Part shown: positions 1-7,105 of the stretch, piece by piece
Numbering within the stretch: the stretch's first letter is position 1
Layout: every line of letters begins with the position of its first letter
DNA from: Lachnospiraceae bacterium
GTDB taxonomy: Bacteria > Bacillota > Clostridia > Lachnospirales > Lachnospiraceae
Direction of reading: 5' to 3'
Length of the DNA stretch: 16,355 nt
NCBI GenBank assembly: GCA_017412265.1
Contig: JAFPYK010000187.1
Coordinates: 1 to 16,355, forward strand
Made by a program: the position numbers and the translations under genes
Notes under the pieces: generated by a model
What the model was told of the DNA's origin: nothing
The model's database searches: none
The model's input: the letters and a program-made list of their open reading frames with translations, nothing else

Positions 1-12
1 CCGTAAGGCAGG

Positions 13-45
13 TTTGCGGAACGCTTTTTCCTTGCGTTCCGCAAA
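13..45. repeat. Perfect 12-bp inverted repeat with 9-nt loop
   Basis: Arms TTTGCGGAACGC (13-24) and GCGTTCCGCAAA (34-45) are perfectly complementary around a T-rich 9-nt loop. Neither flank has a convincing T-run, so it is not a standard intrinsic terminator on either strand. It could be the terminator remnant of a gene beyond the window edge, an RNA processing site, or a dispersed palindromic element. Confidence 0.6.
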
Positions 46-149
46 GTCTATCCCCTGAGTCTGGGATTCGAGGATGGAAGAAAAATGTAAGGATTGAAGG
101 GTGCAAAGAGTTTTTGCCTTAAGAATCATTTCCCCGGGCTGTTTTCGGC

Positions 150-196
150 AAAAAAAAGCATCCCTGAGCGAATCGGCTTGATTCGTTCGGGGATGC
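150..196 (-). terminator. Rho-independent terminator of the ABC-F/CNNM operon
   Basis: Stem arms at 158-174 and 180-196 form 17 pairs (two of them G-U) around a 5-nt loop. Read on the minus strand, the stem is followed by eight uridines (A150-A157 on the plus strand). It lies 30 nt beyond the stop codon of the CNNM gene, where an operon terminator is expected. The plus-strand side has only a weak T-rich tail, so the terminator mainly acts on minus-strand transcripts. Confidence 0.93.
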
Positions 197-226
197 ATTT
201 GTCTGTTGTGTGTATGGGTGGCGGGC

Positions 227-1507
227 TCAGTGCTCGTCGCCGTCGGCTTCTCTGCCGTCGGGGTCGAGCTCGACTTCGACGGTGTCGATGCGGTTGTGGT
301 CGAGCTTGCGGACGGTGAAGAGGACATTGCCGGAGCGGAAGGTCTCGCCTTCTTCGGGCAGGTCGTCGGAGAGTGAGATGACGTAGCCTGCGATGGAGTC
401 GTATTCGTCGGACTCGAGGGAGAGGCCGAGGAGCTCGTTGACGTCTTCGAGGCGCATGGAGCCGTCGAGGAGGTAGCGGCCGTCTTCAAGGCGGCGGAAG
501 AGCTCTTCTTCGTCTTCGTCGTATTCGTCGCGGATCTCGCCGACGATCTCTTCGAGGAGGTCTTCGAGGGTGATGAGGCCGGCGGTCACGCCGTACTCGT
601 CGAGGACGATAACGATGGAGACAGAGTTTTTGCGCATCTCGGAGAGAAGCTCGGAGGTCTTCTTGAATTCGTAGACGAAGATCGGCTCGCGCATCAGGGA
701 GCGGATGGTGACCGTCCCGTCGTCTTCTGCGAAGAAGAGGTCTTTGAGGTTCACGATGCCGATGATGTGGTCTTTGGATTCTTCGTAGACCGGGAGGCGG
801 GTGTATTTGCTGGTCTGGAAGATCTCGCGCAGTTCGGAGAGTTCGGCGTCCGCGTCGATGCATTCCATGTCGATGCGGGGGATCATCACGTCTTTGGCGA
901 GGGAGTCGCCGAAGTCTACGACGTTGTTGATCATCTGGTGCTCGTCCTGCTCGAGGACGCCGTCTTCCTGGCCGACGTCAATGAAGGTGCGCAGGTCGTC
1001 CTCGGTGATCGCGTCATTTTTCTCTTCGGGATGAATGCCGAAGATCTTCAGGATCAGGCCGGAGAAGGCGTTGACCAGGAAAATGACGGGGGTGAGGATC
1101 TTCATCAGGACCAGAAGGATGCCGCTGTAGGCGAGGGCCATGCGGTCCGCGTAAATGCTTGCGATGGTCTTCGGGAGGATCTCCGCGAAGATCAGGACCA
1201 CGAAGGTCAGGATGCCGGTAGCGATGCCGACGGCGTAGTCGCCCCAGACGCGGATGGCCAGGGTGGTGGTCAGGGCGGATGAGGTCAGGTTGACGATGTT
1301 GTTGCCGATCAGGATCATGCTGAGCATCCGTGAGGGGTCTGCCGTGATTCGGAGCACGCGCTGCGCGGATTTGCTGCCTTCTTCTGCCAGGGAGCGCATC
1401 CGGAGCTTGCCGGCGGCGGTCATGGCGGTCTCTGCGGATGAGAAGAACATGGAGAGCAGGATCAGTATGATGATTGTGATTAGTATGGTGATTTCACCGG
1501 AATCCAT
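227..1507 (-). CDS. CNNM/CorC (HlyC)-family membrane transporter with CBS pair
   Basis: A 426-residue membrane protein of the CNNM/CorC family, whose members move or control Mg2+ (some also Co2+) across the cytoplasmic membrane. Residues 1-160 form the DUF21/CNNM domain, with hydrophobic segments near 6-22, 60-85, 93-112 and 125-155. It shows the family motifs SSAET (23-27), GNNIVN (68-73) and AEILPKT (108-114). A tandem CBS pair follows (about 205-335), with the diagnostic DEYGVTAGLITLEDLLEEI at 303-321. The C-terminal CorC/HlyC domain spans about 340-412, and the tail is acidic. CBS pairs in this family bind Mg-ATP. The start is set by AGGAGG six nt upstream. The gene begins 14 bp after the ABC-F stop, so the two are almost surely co-transcribed. 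The 'hemolysin' name sometimes used for this family is historical. Whether this copy imports, exports or only senses Mg2+ cannot be read from the sequence. Confidence 0.93.
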   Translation of the reverse strand: MDSGEITILITIIILILLSMFFSSAETAMTAAGKLRMRSLAEEGSKSAQRVLRITADPSRMLSMILIGNNIVNLTSSALTTTLAIRVWGDYAVGIATGILTFVVLIFAEILPKTIASIYADRMALAYSGILLVLMKILTPVIFLVNAFSGLILKIFGIHPEEKNDAITEDDLRTFIDVGQEDGVLEQDEHQMINNVVDFGDSLAKDVMIPRIDMECIDADAELSELREIFQTSKYTRLPVYEESKDHIIGIVNLKDLFFAEDDGTVTIRSLMREPIFVYEFKKTSELLSEMRKNSVSIVIVLDEYGVTAGLITLEDLLEEIVGEIRDEYDEDEEELFRRLEDGRYLLDGSMRLEDVNELLGLSLESDEYDSIAGYVISLSDDLPEEGETFRSGNVLFTVRKLDHNRIDTVEVELDPDGREADGDEH

Positions 1508-1521
1508 GGGGTTCCTCCTGG

Positions 1522-3171
1522 TCAGTCTTCTTCGTCGCCGGTGGGTTCTTCTTCGGCGGTGAAGTTCATAATCATGCGTTTTCTGGCGAGTTCGTCGCTG
1601 GCCAGATATTCGTCGTAGGTGGTCTTTCGGTCGATCAGGCCGCCGGGCGTCAGTTCCATGATGCGGTTGGCGACGGTCTGCACGAACTGGTGGTCCTGGG
1701 CGGTGAAGAGGACGACGCCCGGGAATTTGATGAGGCCGTTGTTCAGGGCGGTGATGGCTTCCATGTCCAGATGGCTGGTGGGCTCATCGAGGAGCAGGAC
1801 GTTGGCGCCCTGGATCATCATGCGGGAGAGGAGCACGCGGACTTTCTCTCCGCCGGAGAGGACACGCACGAGCTTGTTGCCTTCGTCGCCGGAGAAGAGC
1901 ATGCGGCCCATGAAGCCGCGGACATAGGTGACGTCTTTCTCGGGTGAGTAGGGCATCAGGTATTCGACAATGGTGTCGTCGCAGTCAAATTCCTTCGTGT
2001 TGTCCTTCGGGAAGTAGGCGTGGGTCGTGGTGACGCCCCATTTGTAATCGCCTTCGTCGGGCTCGATCTCGCCGGAGAGGATCCGGAAGAGGGTCGTGAC
2101 GGCGAGGGTGTTGGGACCGACGAAGGCGACTTTGTCTTCGCGGCCGATCATAAAGGAGATGTGATCGAGCACCTTGACGCCGTCGATGGTCTTGGACAGA
2201 TCCTTGACGGTGAGGACTTCGTTGCCGATACTGCGGTTCGGTTTGAAGTCGATGTAGGGATATCTGCGGCTGGAGGGCTTTAATTCTTCCAGCTGGATTT
2301 TCTCCAGTGCGCGCTTGCGCGAGGTGGCCTGGCGGGACTTGGACGCATTGGCGGAGAAGCGCTGGATGAATTCCTGCAGCTCCTTGATGCGTTCTTCTTT
2401 CTTCTTGTTGGCTTCCTTGATCTGGCGGATCATCAGCTGGCTCGATTCGTACCAGAAGTCGTAGTTGCCGGCGTAGAGCTGGATTCTGGCGTAGTCGATG
2501 TCCGCGATGTGGGTGCAGACCTTGTTGAGGAAGTAGCGGTCGTGCGAGACGACGATGACGGTGTTCTCAAAATCGATCAGGAATTCCTCGAGCCAGGCGA
2601 TGGCGTCCAGATCCAGATGGTTCGTGGGCTCGTCGAGGAGCAGGATATCCGGGTTACCGAAGAGGGCCTGGGCCAGGAGGACCTTGACCTTGTCGTTGCC
2701 GGTGAGCTCGCTCATCCGGGCGGTGTGCAGGGAAGAGTCGACGCCGAGGCCGTTTAAGAGGGTCTCTGCGTCGGATTCGGCGGTCCAGCCGTCCATCGAG
2801 GCGAAGTCTGCCTCGAGCTCGCTGGCGCGGATGCCGTCCTCGTCGGTGAAGTCTTCCTTCGCGTAGAGGGCTTCCTTCTCCTTCATGATCTCGTAGAGCC
2901 TGCGGTTGCCCAGAATGACGGTGTCGATCACCGGGTAGGCGTCGTATTTGAAATGGTCCTGCTGCAGGAAGGAGAGGCGCTCGCCGGGGGTGATGAAGAC
3001 ATCGCCGGAGGTGGGCTCGAGTTCTCCGCTCAAGATCCGCAGAAAGGTGGACTTGCCGGCGCCGTTCGCGCCGATGATCCCATAGCAGTTGCCGGGGGTG
3101 AATTTGATGTGAACGTCCTCAAAGAGCGCACGTTTGCCGATGCGCAGGCTGATGCCGTTTGCCTGAATCAT
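1522..3171 (-). CDS. ABC-F ATPase, YkpA/YbiT-like, one degenerate ATP site
   Basis: A 549-residue soluble protein with two ABC ATPase domains and no membrane segment, typical of ABC-F proteins, which bind the ribosomal E site. NBD1 has an intact Walker A (GANGAGKST, K40), Walker B (ILLLDEP, E181) and H-switch (H210). Its signature is MSELTGNDK instead of LSGGQ. The charged linker (about 245-300) has the ABC-F coiled-coil character. NBD2 keeps LSGGEKVRV (438-446) and LLLDEPTSHLD, but its Walker A reads GPNTLAVTT with V358 where lysine is expected, and Q492 stands at the H-switch. A frame extending to 3306 adds 45 residues, but those codons overlap the promoter, and GGAGG lies five nt before ATG 3171, so I take 3171. 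It heads an operon with the CNNM gene. It resembles the YkpA/YbiT group rather than the antibiotic-resistance ABC-Fs; its ribosomal role is not known from sequence. Confidence 0.92.
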   Translation of the reverse strand: MIQANGISLRIGKRALFEDVHIKFTPGNCYGIIGANGAGKSTFLRILSGELEPTSGDVFITPGERLSFLQQDHFKYDAYPVIDTVILGNRRLYEIMKEKEALYAKEDFTDEDGIRASELEADFASMDGWTAESDAETLLNGLGVDSSLHTARMSELTGNDKVKVLLAQALFGNPDILLLDEPTNHLDLDAIAWLEEFLIDFENTVIVVSHDRYFLNKVCTHIADIDYARIQLYAGNYDFWYESSQLMIRQIKEANKKKEERIKELQEFIQRFSANASKSRQATSRKRALEKIQLEELKPSSRRYPYIDFKPNRSIGNEVLTVKDLSKTIDGVKVLDHISFMIGREDKVAFVGPNTLAVTTLFRILSGEIEPDEGDYKWGVTTTHAYFPKDNTKEFDCDDTIVEYLMPYSPEKDVTYVRGFMGRMLFSGDEGNKLVRVLSGGEKVRVLLSRMMIQGANVLLLDEPTSHLDMEAITALNNGLIKFPGVVLFTAQDHQFVQTVANRIMELTPGGLIDRKTTYDEYLASDELARKRMIMNFTAEEEPTGDEED

Positions 3172-3205
3172 GGTTTCCTCCAATATCTTTCTATAACATC
3201 CTAAT

Positions 3206-3233
3206 ATTTTATCGTACTGTGATGATTTTGCAA
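3206..3233 (-). promoter_or_regulatory. Sigma-A-type promoter of the ABC-F/CNNM operon
   Basis: On the minus strand, TTGCAA (3228-3233) and TAAAAT (3206-3211) are separated by 16 bp. Transcription would start near 3199, leaving a leader of about 28 nt before the ABC-F start at 3171. The surrounding sequence is AT-rich against a GC-rich background. Confidence 0.65.
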
Positions 3234-3241
3234 GGAAATTC

Positions 3242-3271
3242 TTTCCAAAACAGGTGCTTCTCGTGTATAAT
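3242..3271 (+). promoter_or_regulatory. Sigma-A-type promoter of the GlgX-like gene
   Basis: A perfect TATAAT (3266-3271) is preceded 18 bp upstream by TTTCCA (3242-3247, 4 of 6 matches). The start would be near 3278, giving a leader of about 120 nt that is GC-rich and holds a small hairpin (TGCAGA 3363-3368, TCTGCA 3374-3379) just before the ribosome-binding site. The -35 box lies only 8 bp from that of the divergent promoter, so the two RNA polymerases may compete. Confidence 0.65.
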
Positions 3272-3400
3272 GGTATCAAACTGGGGAAAGTGTAAGAATG
3301 AAACATCGTGGATAGCTGTCTGTCGGGTCCGGGAGTACGTCGGGCCGGCGGCGCTTATGGATTGCAGAGGTTTTCTGCAGGCATCGATGAGGAGTAAGGT

Positions 3401-5161
3401 ATGATGAAGATCAGCAAATGGCAGGGGTATCTGGAGGGCGCGGCCAGAGCGGGGAGGAATATCCTCTTCGGTATCTGTCTGCCCGGAGTGAAGGATTGTG
3501 AGCTTGTCTTATATGAACCCGGAACGGATGAGGTCATCGAGTCGTTCCCGCTGACGGATGAGCTGCGGAGCGGGGACGCGTATTCGTTCTGCCTGGAGGG
3601 GATGTCTCGCCGGGCCTTTGACTATGTCTACCGGACGCCGGAGGGGGAGGTTGTGGATCCCTGCGCGGCGGAGGTGGCCGGGCGTGAGACGTTCGGGGGC
3701 GGGCTGCCGGTGAGGCGTGCCTGCTACCGGGAGCTGCCGGCGGAGGCGCCGGTGCTGTCCGGGGCGAAGAGTGAGGATCTCTTCCTGTACCGGCTGCATG
3801 TGCGCGGATTTACGATGGATCCGACGTCGAGGATCCGGGAGCGGGGGACATTTGCAGGGGCGGCCCGCAAGGCGCGTTATCTGCGGGAGCTGGGTGTGAC
3901 CGCGGTGGAGCTGATGCCCTGCTATGAGTTTGATGAGACGGCGGTGCGGACCGGCGGAAGAGTGCGGCCTCTGCGCGAGGGCGCGGTCAATTACTGGGGT
4001 TACGGCTCGCCGGCATATTATTATGCGCCGAAGAACAGCTATGCGTTCCGGGAGGATGCCGGGCCGGAATTCCTGCGGATGGTGCAGGCATTTCACCGGG
4101 AGGGCATCGCGGTGATTATGGAGTTCTGCTTTGACGAGTCGATGACCAGGGAGCGCGCGGTGCGTGCGCTGCGCCACTGGAGGAACGCGTACGGGGTGGA
4201 CGGCTTCCATGTGAGCGGATCTGTGGCGGACGCGGCGGCGGTCCAGAAGGACCCGATCCTCGCGGACTGCCTGATTCTGGGGGACCGTCTGGACGGGTGC
4301 GCGGATGACCGGAAGCGGCGGCTGCTGTATGCCAACGATCATTTCGCGTATGTGCTTCGCCGGTACCTGCTGGGGCTGGAGGACGGAAGAGAGGATCTGC
4401 AGAATCTCTGGAATTACTATCATCCGACCTTCCGGAGACTGAATTACGCGGCGGACCAGCACGGATTTACGCTGTGGGACCTGTATTCGTATGACCGGAA
4501 GCACAATGAGGCGAACGGGGAGAACAACCTGGACGGGCCGGAGATCAATCACAGCTTCAACTGCGGATCGGAGGGACCTGCCGGCTCGAGGAAGATCGAG
4601 AAGCTGCGGCTGCAGATGGTGAAGAATATCCTGGCGCTCACCTTCCTCGCCAACGGTGTGCCGATGATCCAGGCGGGCGATGAGATGGCCCACACGGCGC
4701 AGGGCAACAACAATCCGTACAACCAGGATAATGAGATCAACTGGCTGAACTGGCGGACCGGGAGGCGCGGTGATGAGATCCGCGCGTTCGTGAGGAAGCT
4801 GGTGGACTTCCGGCGGGAGCACCCGGCGATCAACACGGCGGGGCGGCTGACCGAGCGCGACGTGCGGATGTACGGGGCGCCGGATTATTCGGTGCACGGG
4901 TCGGAGCCGTGGAGGCGCGAGAGCGGGACGCAGGAGTGCGGATTCTTCTATTACGGGAGATATTTTGACGACGTGTCGATCTTCGTTGCCTGCAACATGG
5001 ATCCGGAGGAGAAGACGATCTATCTGCCGGAGATCCGGGAGAAGGGCGTATGGAAGCCGGTGATCCAGACGACGGAGGCGCCTGTTGAGGTGCAGGAGGG
5101 GGTTCCGGTGAGCCTTCCCTCGAAGAGCGTGGTGGTCTTCGTGAGGGAAGCGGAAGAGTGA
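3401..5161 (+). CDS. GlgX-like GH13 protein, probably a catalytically dead pseudoenzyme
   Basis: A 586-residue cytoplasmic protein, short of the 650-720 residues usual for GlgX. Residues 15-100 resemble a short N-terminal beta domain (CBM48-like). A (beta/alpha)8 barrel begins at DLFLYRLHVRGFT (126-138). Family hallmarks are retained: NYWGYGSPAYYYAP (197-210), LWDLYSYDRKHNEANGENN (358-376) and GDEMAHTAQGNNNPYNQDNE (426-445). The catalytic positions are not. Region II, normally GFRFDLA, is GFHVSGS, putting S272 at the nucleophile. Region III, normally LIAEPWD, is LILGDRL, putting G294 at the acid/base. Region IV, normally AHDGF, is DQHGF, putting H354 at the third aspartate. Region I (normally D-V-V-x-N-H) is EFCFDE. 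The frame is intact and retained motifs are strong, so this looks like functional divergence rather than decay. A glycan-binding or regulatory role is possible but is inference. GAGGAG six nt before ATG 3401 sets the start. The gene stands alone between its own promoter and terminator. Confidence 0.85.
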   Translation: MMKISKWQGYLEGAARAGRNILFGICLPGVKDCELVLYEPGTDEVIESFPLTDELRSGDAYSFCLEGMSRRAFDYVYRTPEGEVVDPCAAEVAGRETFGGGLPVRRACYRELPAEAPVLSGAKSEDLFLYRLHVRGFTMDPTSRIRERGTFAGAARKARYLRELGVTAVELMPCYEFDETAVRTGGRVRPLREGAVNYWGYGSPAYYYAPKNSYAFREDAGPEFLRMVQAFHREGIAVIMEFCFDESMTRERAVRALRHWRNAYGVDGFHVSGSVADAAAVQKDPILADCLILGDRLDGCADDRKRRLLYANDHFAYVLRRYLLGLEDGREDLQNLWNYYHPTFRRLNYAADQHGFTLWDLYSYDRKHNEANGENNLDGPEINHSFNCGSEGPAGSRKIEKLRLQMVKNILALTFLANGVPMIQAGDEMAHTAQGNNNPYNQDNEINWLNWRTGRRGDEIRAFVRKLVDFRREHPAINTAGRLTERDVRMYGAPDYSVHGSEPWRRESGTQECGFFYYGRYFDDVSIFVACNMDPEEKTIYLPEIREKGVWKPVIQTTEAPVEVQEGVPVSLPSKSVVVFVREAEE

Positions 5162-5214
5162 GTGTGTCCGGAGGCGGAGATACTGCGTCCGCGGATGTCT
5201 GAAATGTGTGAGAG

Positions 5215-5258
5215 AAAAAATGTCCCGGTTGTCGGCAGGGCCGATGACCGGGACTTTT
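5215..5258. terminator. Bidirectional Rho-independent terminator
   Basis: Arms 5222-5236 and 5240-5254 form a 15-bp stem (two G-U pairs) around a 3-nt loop. It is flanked by A6 (5215-5220) on one side and T4 (5255-5258) on the other, so it has a U-tract in both directions. It sits between the convergent GlgX-like gene and adenine deaminase gene, only 4 bp from the stop codon of the latter, and should end transcripts from both. Confidence 0.92.
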
Positions 5259-5261
5259 GTG

Positions 5262-7037
5262 TTATTCCTCCGCGAAGAGCGGGATTAGAGTCTTGGTGCC
5301 TACGTCGATGAGGCCGATGTCGCTCATCTTCGCCTTCGGGATCACCGGCAGGGCCAGGGAGACGATGCGCAGAAGAGGATTGGGCATCTGGGTGAGGCCG
5401 AGCCTGCGGTCGGCTTCCTTCATCGCGGTCGCGTCGACGGAGAGGTCTGCGGCGTGCTTGACGGACATCAGGCCGCCGACAGGAAGGGCCAGGGTGTGAA
5501 GGATCTGTCCGTCCTCGACGGCGCACATGCCGCCGTTTGTGCGGATCAGCTCCTGAATCGCCATAAGGCCGTTCTCCGGGGTGTCGTAGACGCAGGTGAG
5601 ATTGTGGGAGTCGTGGGAGACCGTGGATGCCAGGGCGCCGTGGTCGGTGCCGAAGCGGCGGACCACGTGGACGGCCATGCGGTCATGTCCGTATCTGTTG
5701 ATGACTGCCACATAGTTTAAGTCGGGATCGCCGGAGAGATCAAGATAGCCGTCCTTGACCGGGATCTCTTCCACGACGGATTCGGTGGAGGAGAGCATGT
5801 GGGTCAGGTAGGTGAGAACATTGACCTTCACGGTTCCGTCCTGCACGGGCGCCTTGATTCGGAGATCTTCAACCGTCAGGTCACGCACGACGTTCATGGA
5901 GTTGCGTTCCTCAAGCTCGTAGGAGCGGTCCTCGATCGGGACCAGGAGCTTCTGGTTCTCCGCGACCAGGCGGCCTTCGTAGAAGACGGCCGAAGGGCGC
6001 ATCTCCCGAAGATCGGGCATCAGGACCATGTCGGCCGCGTAGCCGGGCGCCACGGCACCGATGTTCTCGAAATGAATCTCCCGCGCGGTGTTGATGGTTG
6101 CGGACTTGATCGCAAGGACCGGATCCATGCCGTGCTCGATGACGACCCTGAGCACATCGTTGATGTGGCCGAGCTTTAACAGATCGTCGGATTCACGGTC
6201 ATCCGTGCAGATGCAGAGGGTGTCGAAGTACTTGAAGTCCTTCACGCCGTCCCAGACCGTGTTGACATTCTTCGAGATGGAGCTCTCCCGCATGTCGACG
6301 TACATGCCCTGGCGCATCTTCTCGAGGCCTTCTGCGCCGGTGCGGGATTCGTGGCAGGTCTTCGGCCCGCCGCAGAGATAGGCGGAGAGCATCCGGCCGG
6401 AGACGAAGGGTGCGTGTCCCTGGATGTAGAGGCCGCGCTTCTTCGCGACGTCCAGGATGTCCATCATGCGGTCGCTCCCGTGAATCACCGCCAGGAAGTC
6501 CATGACCTCCGCGAGGCCGATGACACGGTCCAGATCCGCGAGCTCATCGATCTGCTCCGCGAGGAAGTTCGCGCCGGAGACCTCCAGTTCGGGAACCGCG
6601 GGCACGCAGGAGGGGATGTCGATAAACTGGCGCTGCGGGACGTCCTCGGAGTTCTCATGCATGTAGCGGACTCCGTCCATGCCCCAGACGTTGCCGATCT
6701 CGTGCGGGTCGGTGACGATCGTCGTGGTGCCCCAGGGGACCGATACCTCGGCGAAATGCCTGGGCGTGAGCATGGAGCTTTCGATGTGCATGTGAGCGTC
6801 CAGGAAGCCTGGGGTCATGTACTGGCCCTTGGCGTCGTAGATCTCTGCGGCGTTCACATTTGCAAAATCCTCGTATTCCACGTGGCAGATGAAGCCGTCG
6901 CAGACGTAGACGTCGGCGGGAAGGATCTCGCCGGTAAATACGTTGACAAGGCGGACATTTTTCACACAGAGGTCCGCGGGAATCTGGCCGAGAGCGGCCT
7001 GTAAGAGACGTTTCTTGTCTTTATATGCTAATTCCAT
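5262..7037 (-). CDS. ade: Adenine deaminase
   Basis: A 591-residue cytoplasmic metalloenzyme of the amidohydrolase superfamily that converts adenine to hypoxanthine and ammonia for purine salvage or nitrogen supply. Metal-site and family motifs are all present: GFLDAHMHIESSM (77-89; H82, H84), TDPHEIGNVWG (109-119), GLAEVMD (174-180; E177), GHAPFVSG (207-214; H208), H229-E230 in the block after it, and TDDR (278-281; D279). Length matches the family (about 570-600), and the C-terminal adenine-deaminase-specific domain is present (VSHDSHNL, ALPVGGLMS). The start ATG at 7037 has AAAGGA seven nt upstream. It follows the purine permease by 68 bp on the same strand with no clear promoter between them, so transport and deamination are probably one unit. 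This is the plain adenine-deaminase family rather than an adenosine deaminase. Confidence 0.96.
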   Translation of the reverse strand: MELAYKDKKRLLQAALGQIPADLCVKNVRLVNVFTGEILPADVYVCDGFICHVEYEDFANVNAAEIYDAKGQYMTPGFLDAHMHIESSMLTPRHFAEVSVPWGTTTIVTDPHEIGNVWGMDGVRYMHENSEDVPQRQFIDIPSCVPAVPELEVSGANFLAEQIDELADLDRVIGLAEVMDFLAVIHGSDRMMDILDVAKKRGLYIQGHAPFVSGRMLSAYLCGGPKTCHESRTGAEGLEKMRQGMYVDMRESSISKNVNTVWDGVKDFKYFDTLCICTDDRESDDLLKLGHINDVLRVVIEHGMDPVLAIKSATINTAREIHFENIGAVAPGYAADMVLMPDLREMRPSAVFYEGRLVAENQKLLVPIEDRSYELEERNSMNVVRDLTVEDLRIKAPVQDGTVKVNVLTYLTHMLSSTESVVEEIPVKDGYLDLSGDPDLNYVAVINRYGHDRMAVHVVRRFGTDHGALASTVSHDSHNLTCVYDTPENGLMAIQELIRTNGGMCAVEDGQILHTLALPVGGLMSVKHAADLSVDATAMKEADRRLGLTQMPNPLLRIVSLALPVIPKAKMSDIGLIDVGTKTLIPLFAEE

Positions 7038-7052
7038 GAAGGGATCCTTTCA

Positions 7053-7089
7053 GAAAATAAGGAAGGGCCGGACAGAAGATGTCCGGCCC
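7053..7089 (-). terminator. Intercistronic hairpin, possible partial terminator
   Basis: GGGCCGGAC (7065-7073) and GTCCGGCCC (7081-7089) form a perfect 9-bp GC-rich stem with a 7-nt loop. On the minus strand it is followed by a T-rich but interrupted tract (plus-strand 7053-7064). It starts 16 nt after the permease stop and ends shortly before the adenine deaminase ribosome-binding site. The broken U-tract suggests partial termination or 3'-end protection of the permease message, lowering ade expression relative to the permease. Confidence 0.7.
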
Positions 7090-7105
7090 GGTTGGTGTCT
7101 TGAGA

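Larger units (their letters stand above)
1..226. other. Non-coding left edge
   Basis: I see no credible gene here. A 74-residue plus-strand frame from 94 runs across the terminator and into the antisense of the next gene, and its product is Arg/Cys-rich, so I reject it. The stretch holds two inverted repeats, one near 13-45 and one at 158-196. The second is the terminator of the minus-strand operon to the right. Confidence 0.7.

Noticed and set aside
94..318. A 74-codon plus-strand frame at the left edge
   Set aside because: It crosses the terminator at 150-196 and runs antisense into the CNNM gene; its Arg/Cys-rich tail is not protein-like.
3172..3306. N-terminal extension of the ABC-F protein
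   Set aside because: The extra 45 codons include the predicted promoter, lack family similarity, and a GGAGG site is placed for the ATG at 3171.
3509..4897. A 462-codon minus-strand frame opposite the GlgX-like gene
   Set aside because: Composition typical of an antisense shadow; the plus-strand protein has clear family motifs throughout.
3401..5161. The GlgX-like gene as a decaying pseudogene
   Set aside because: The frame is complete, with no stop or frameshift, and substrate-contact blocks are well preserved; loss is confined to catalytic positions.
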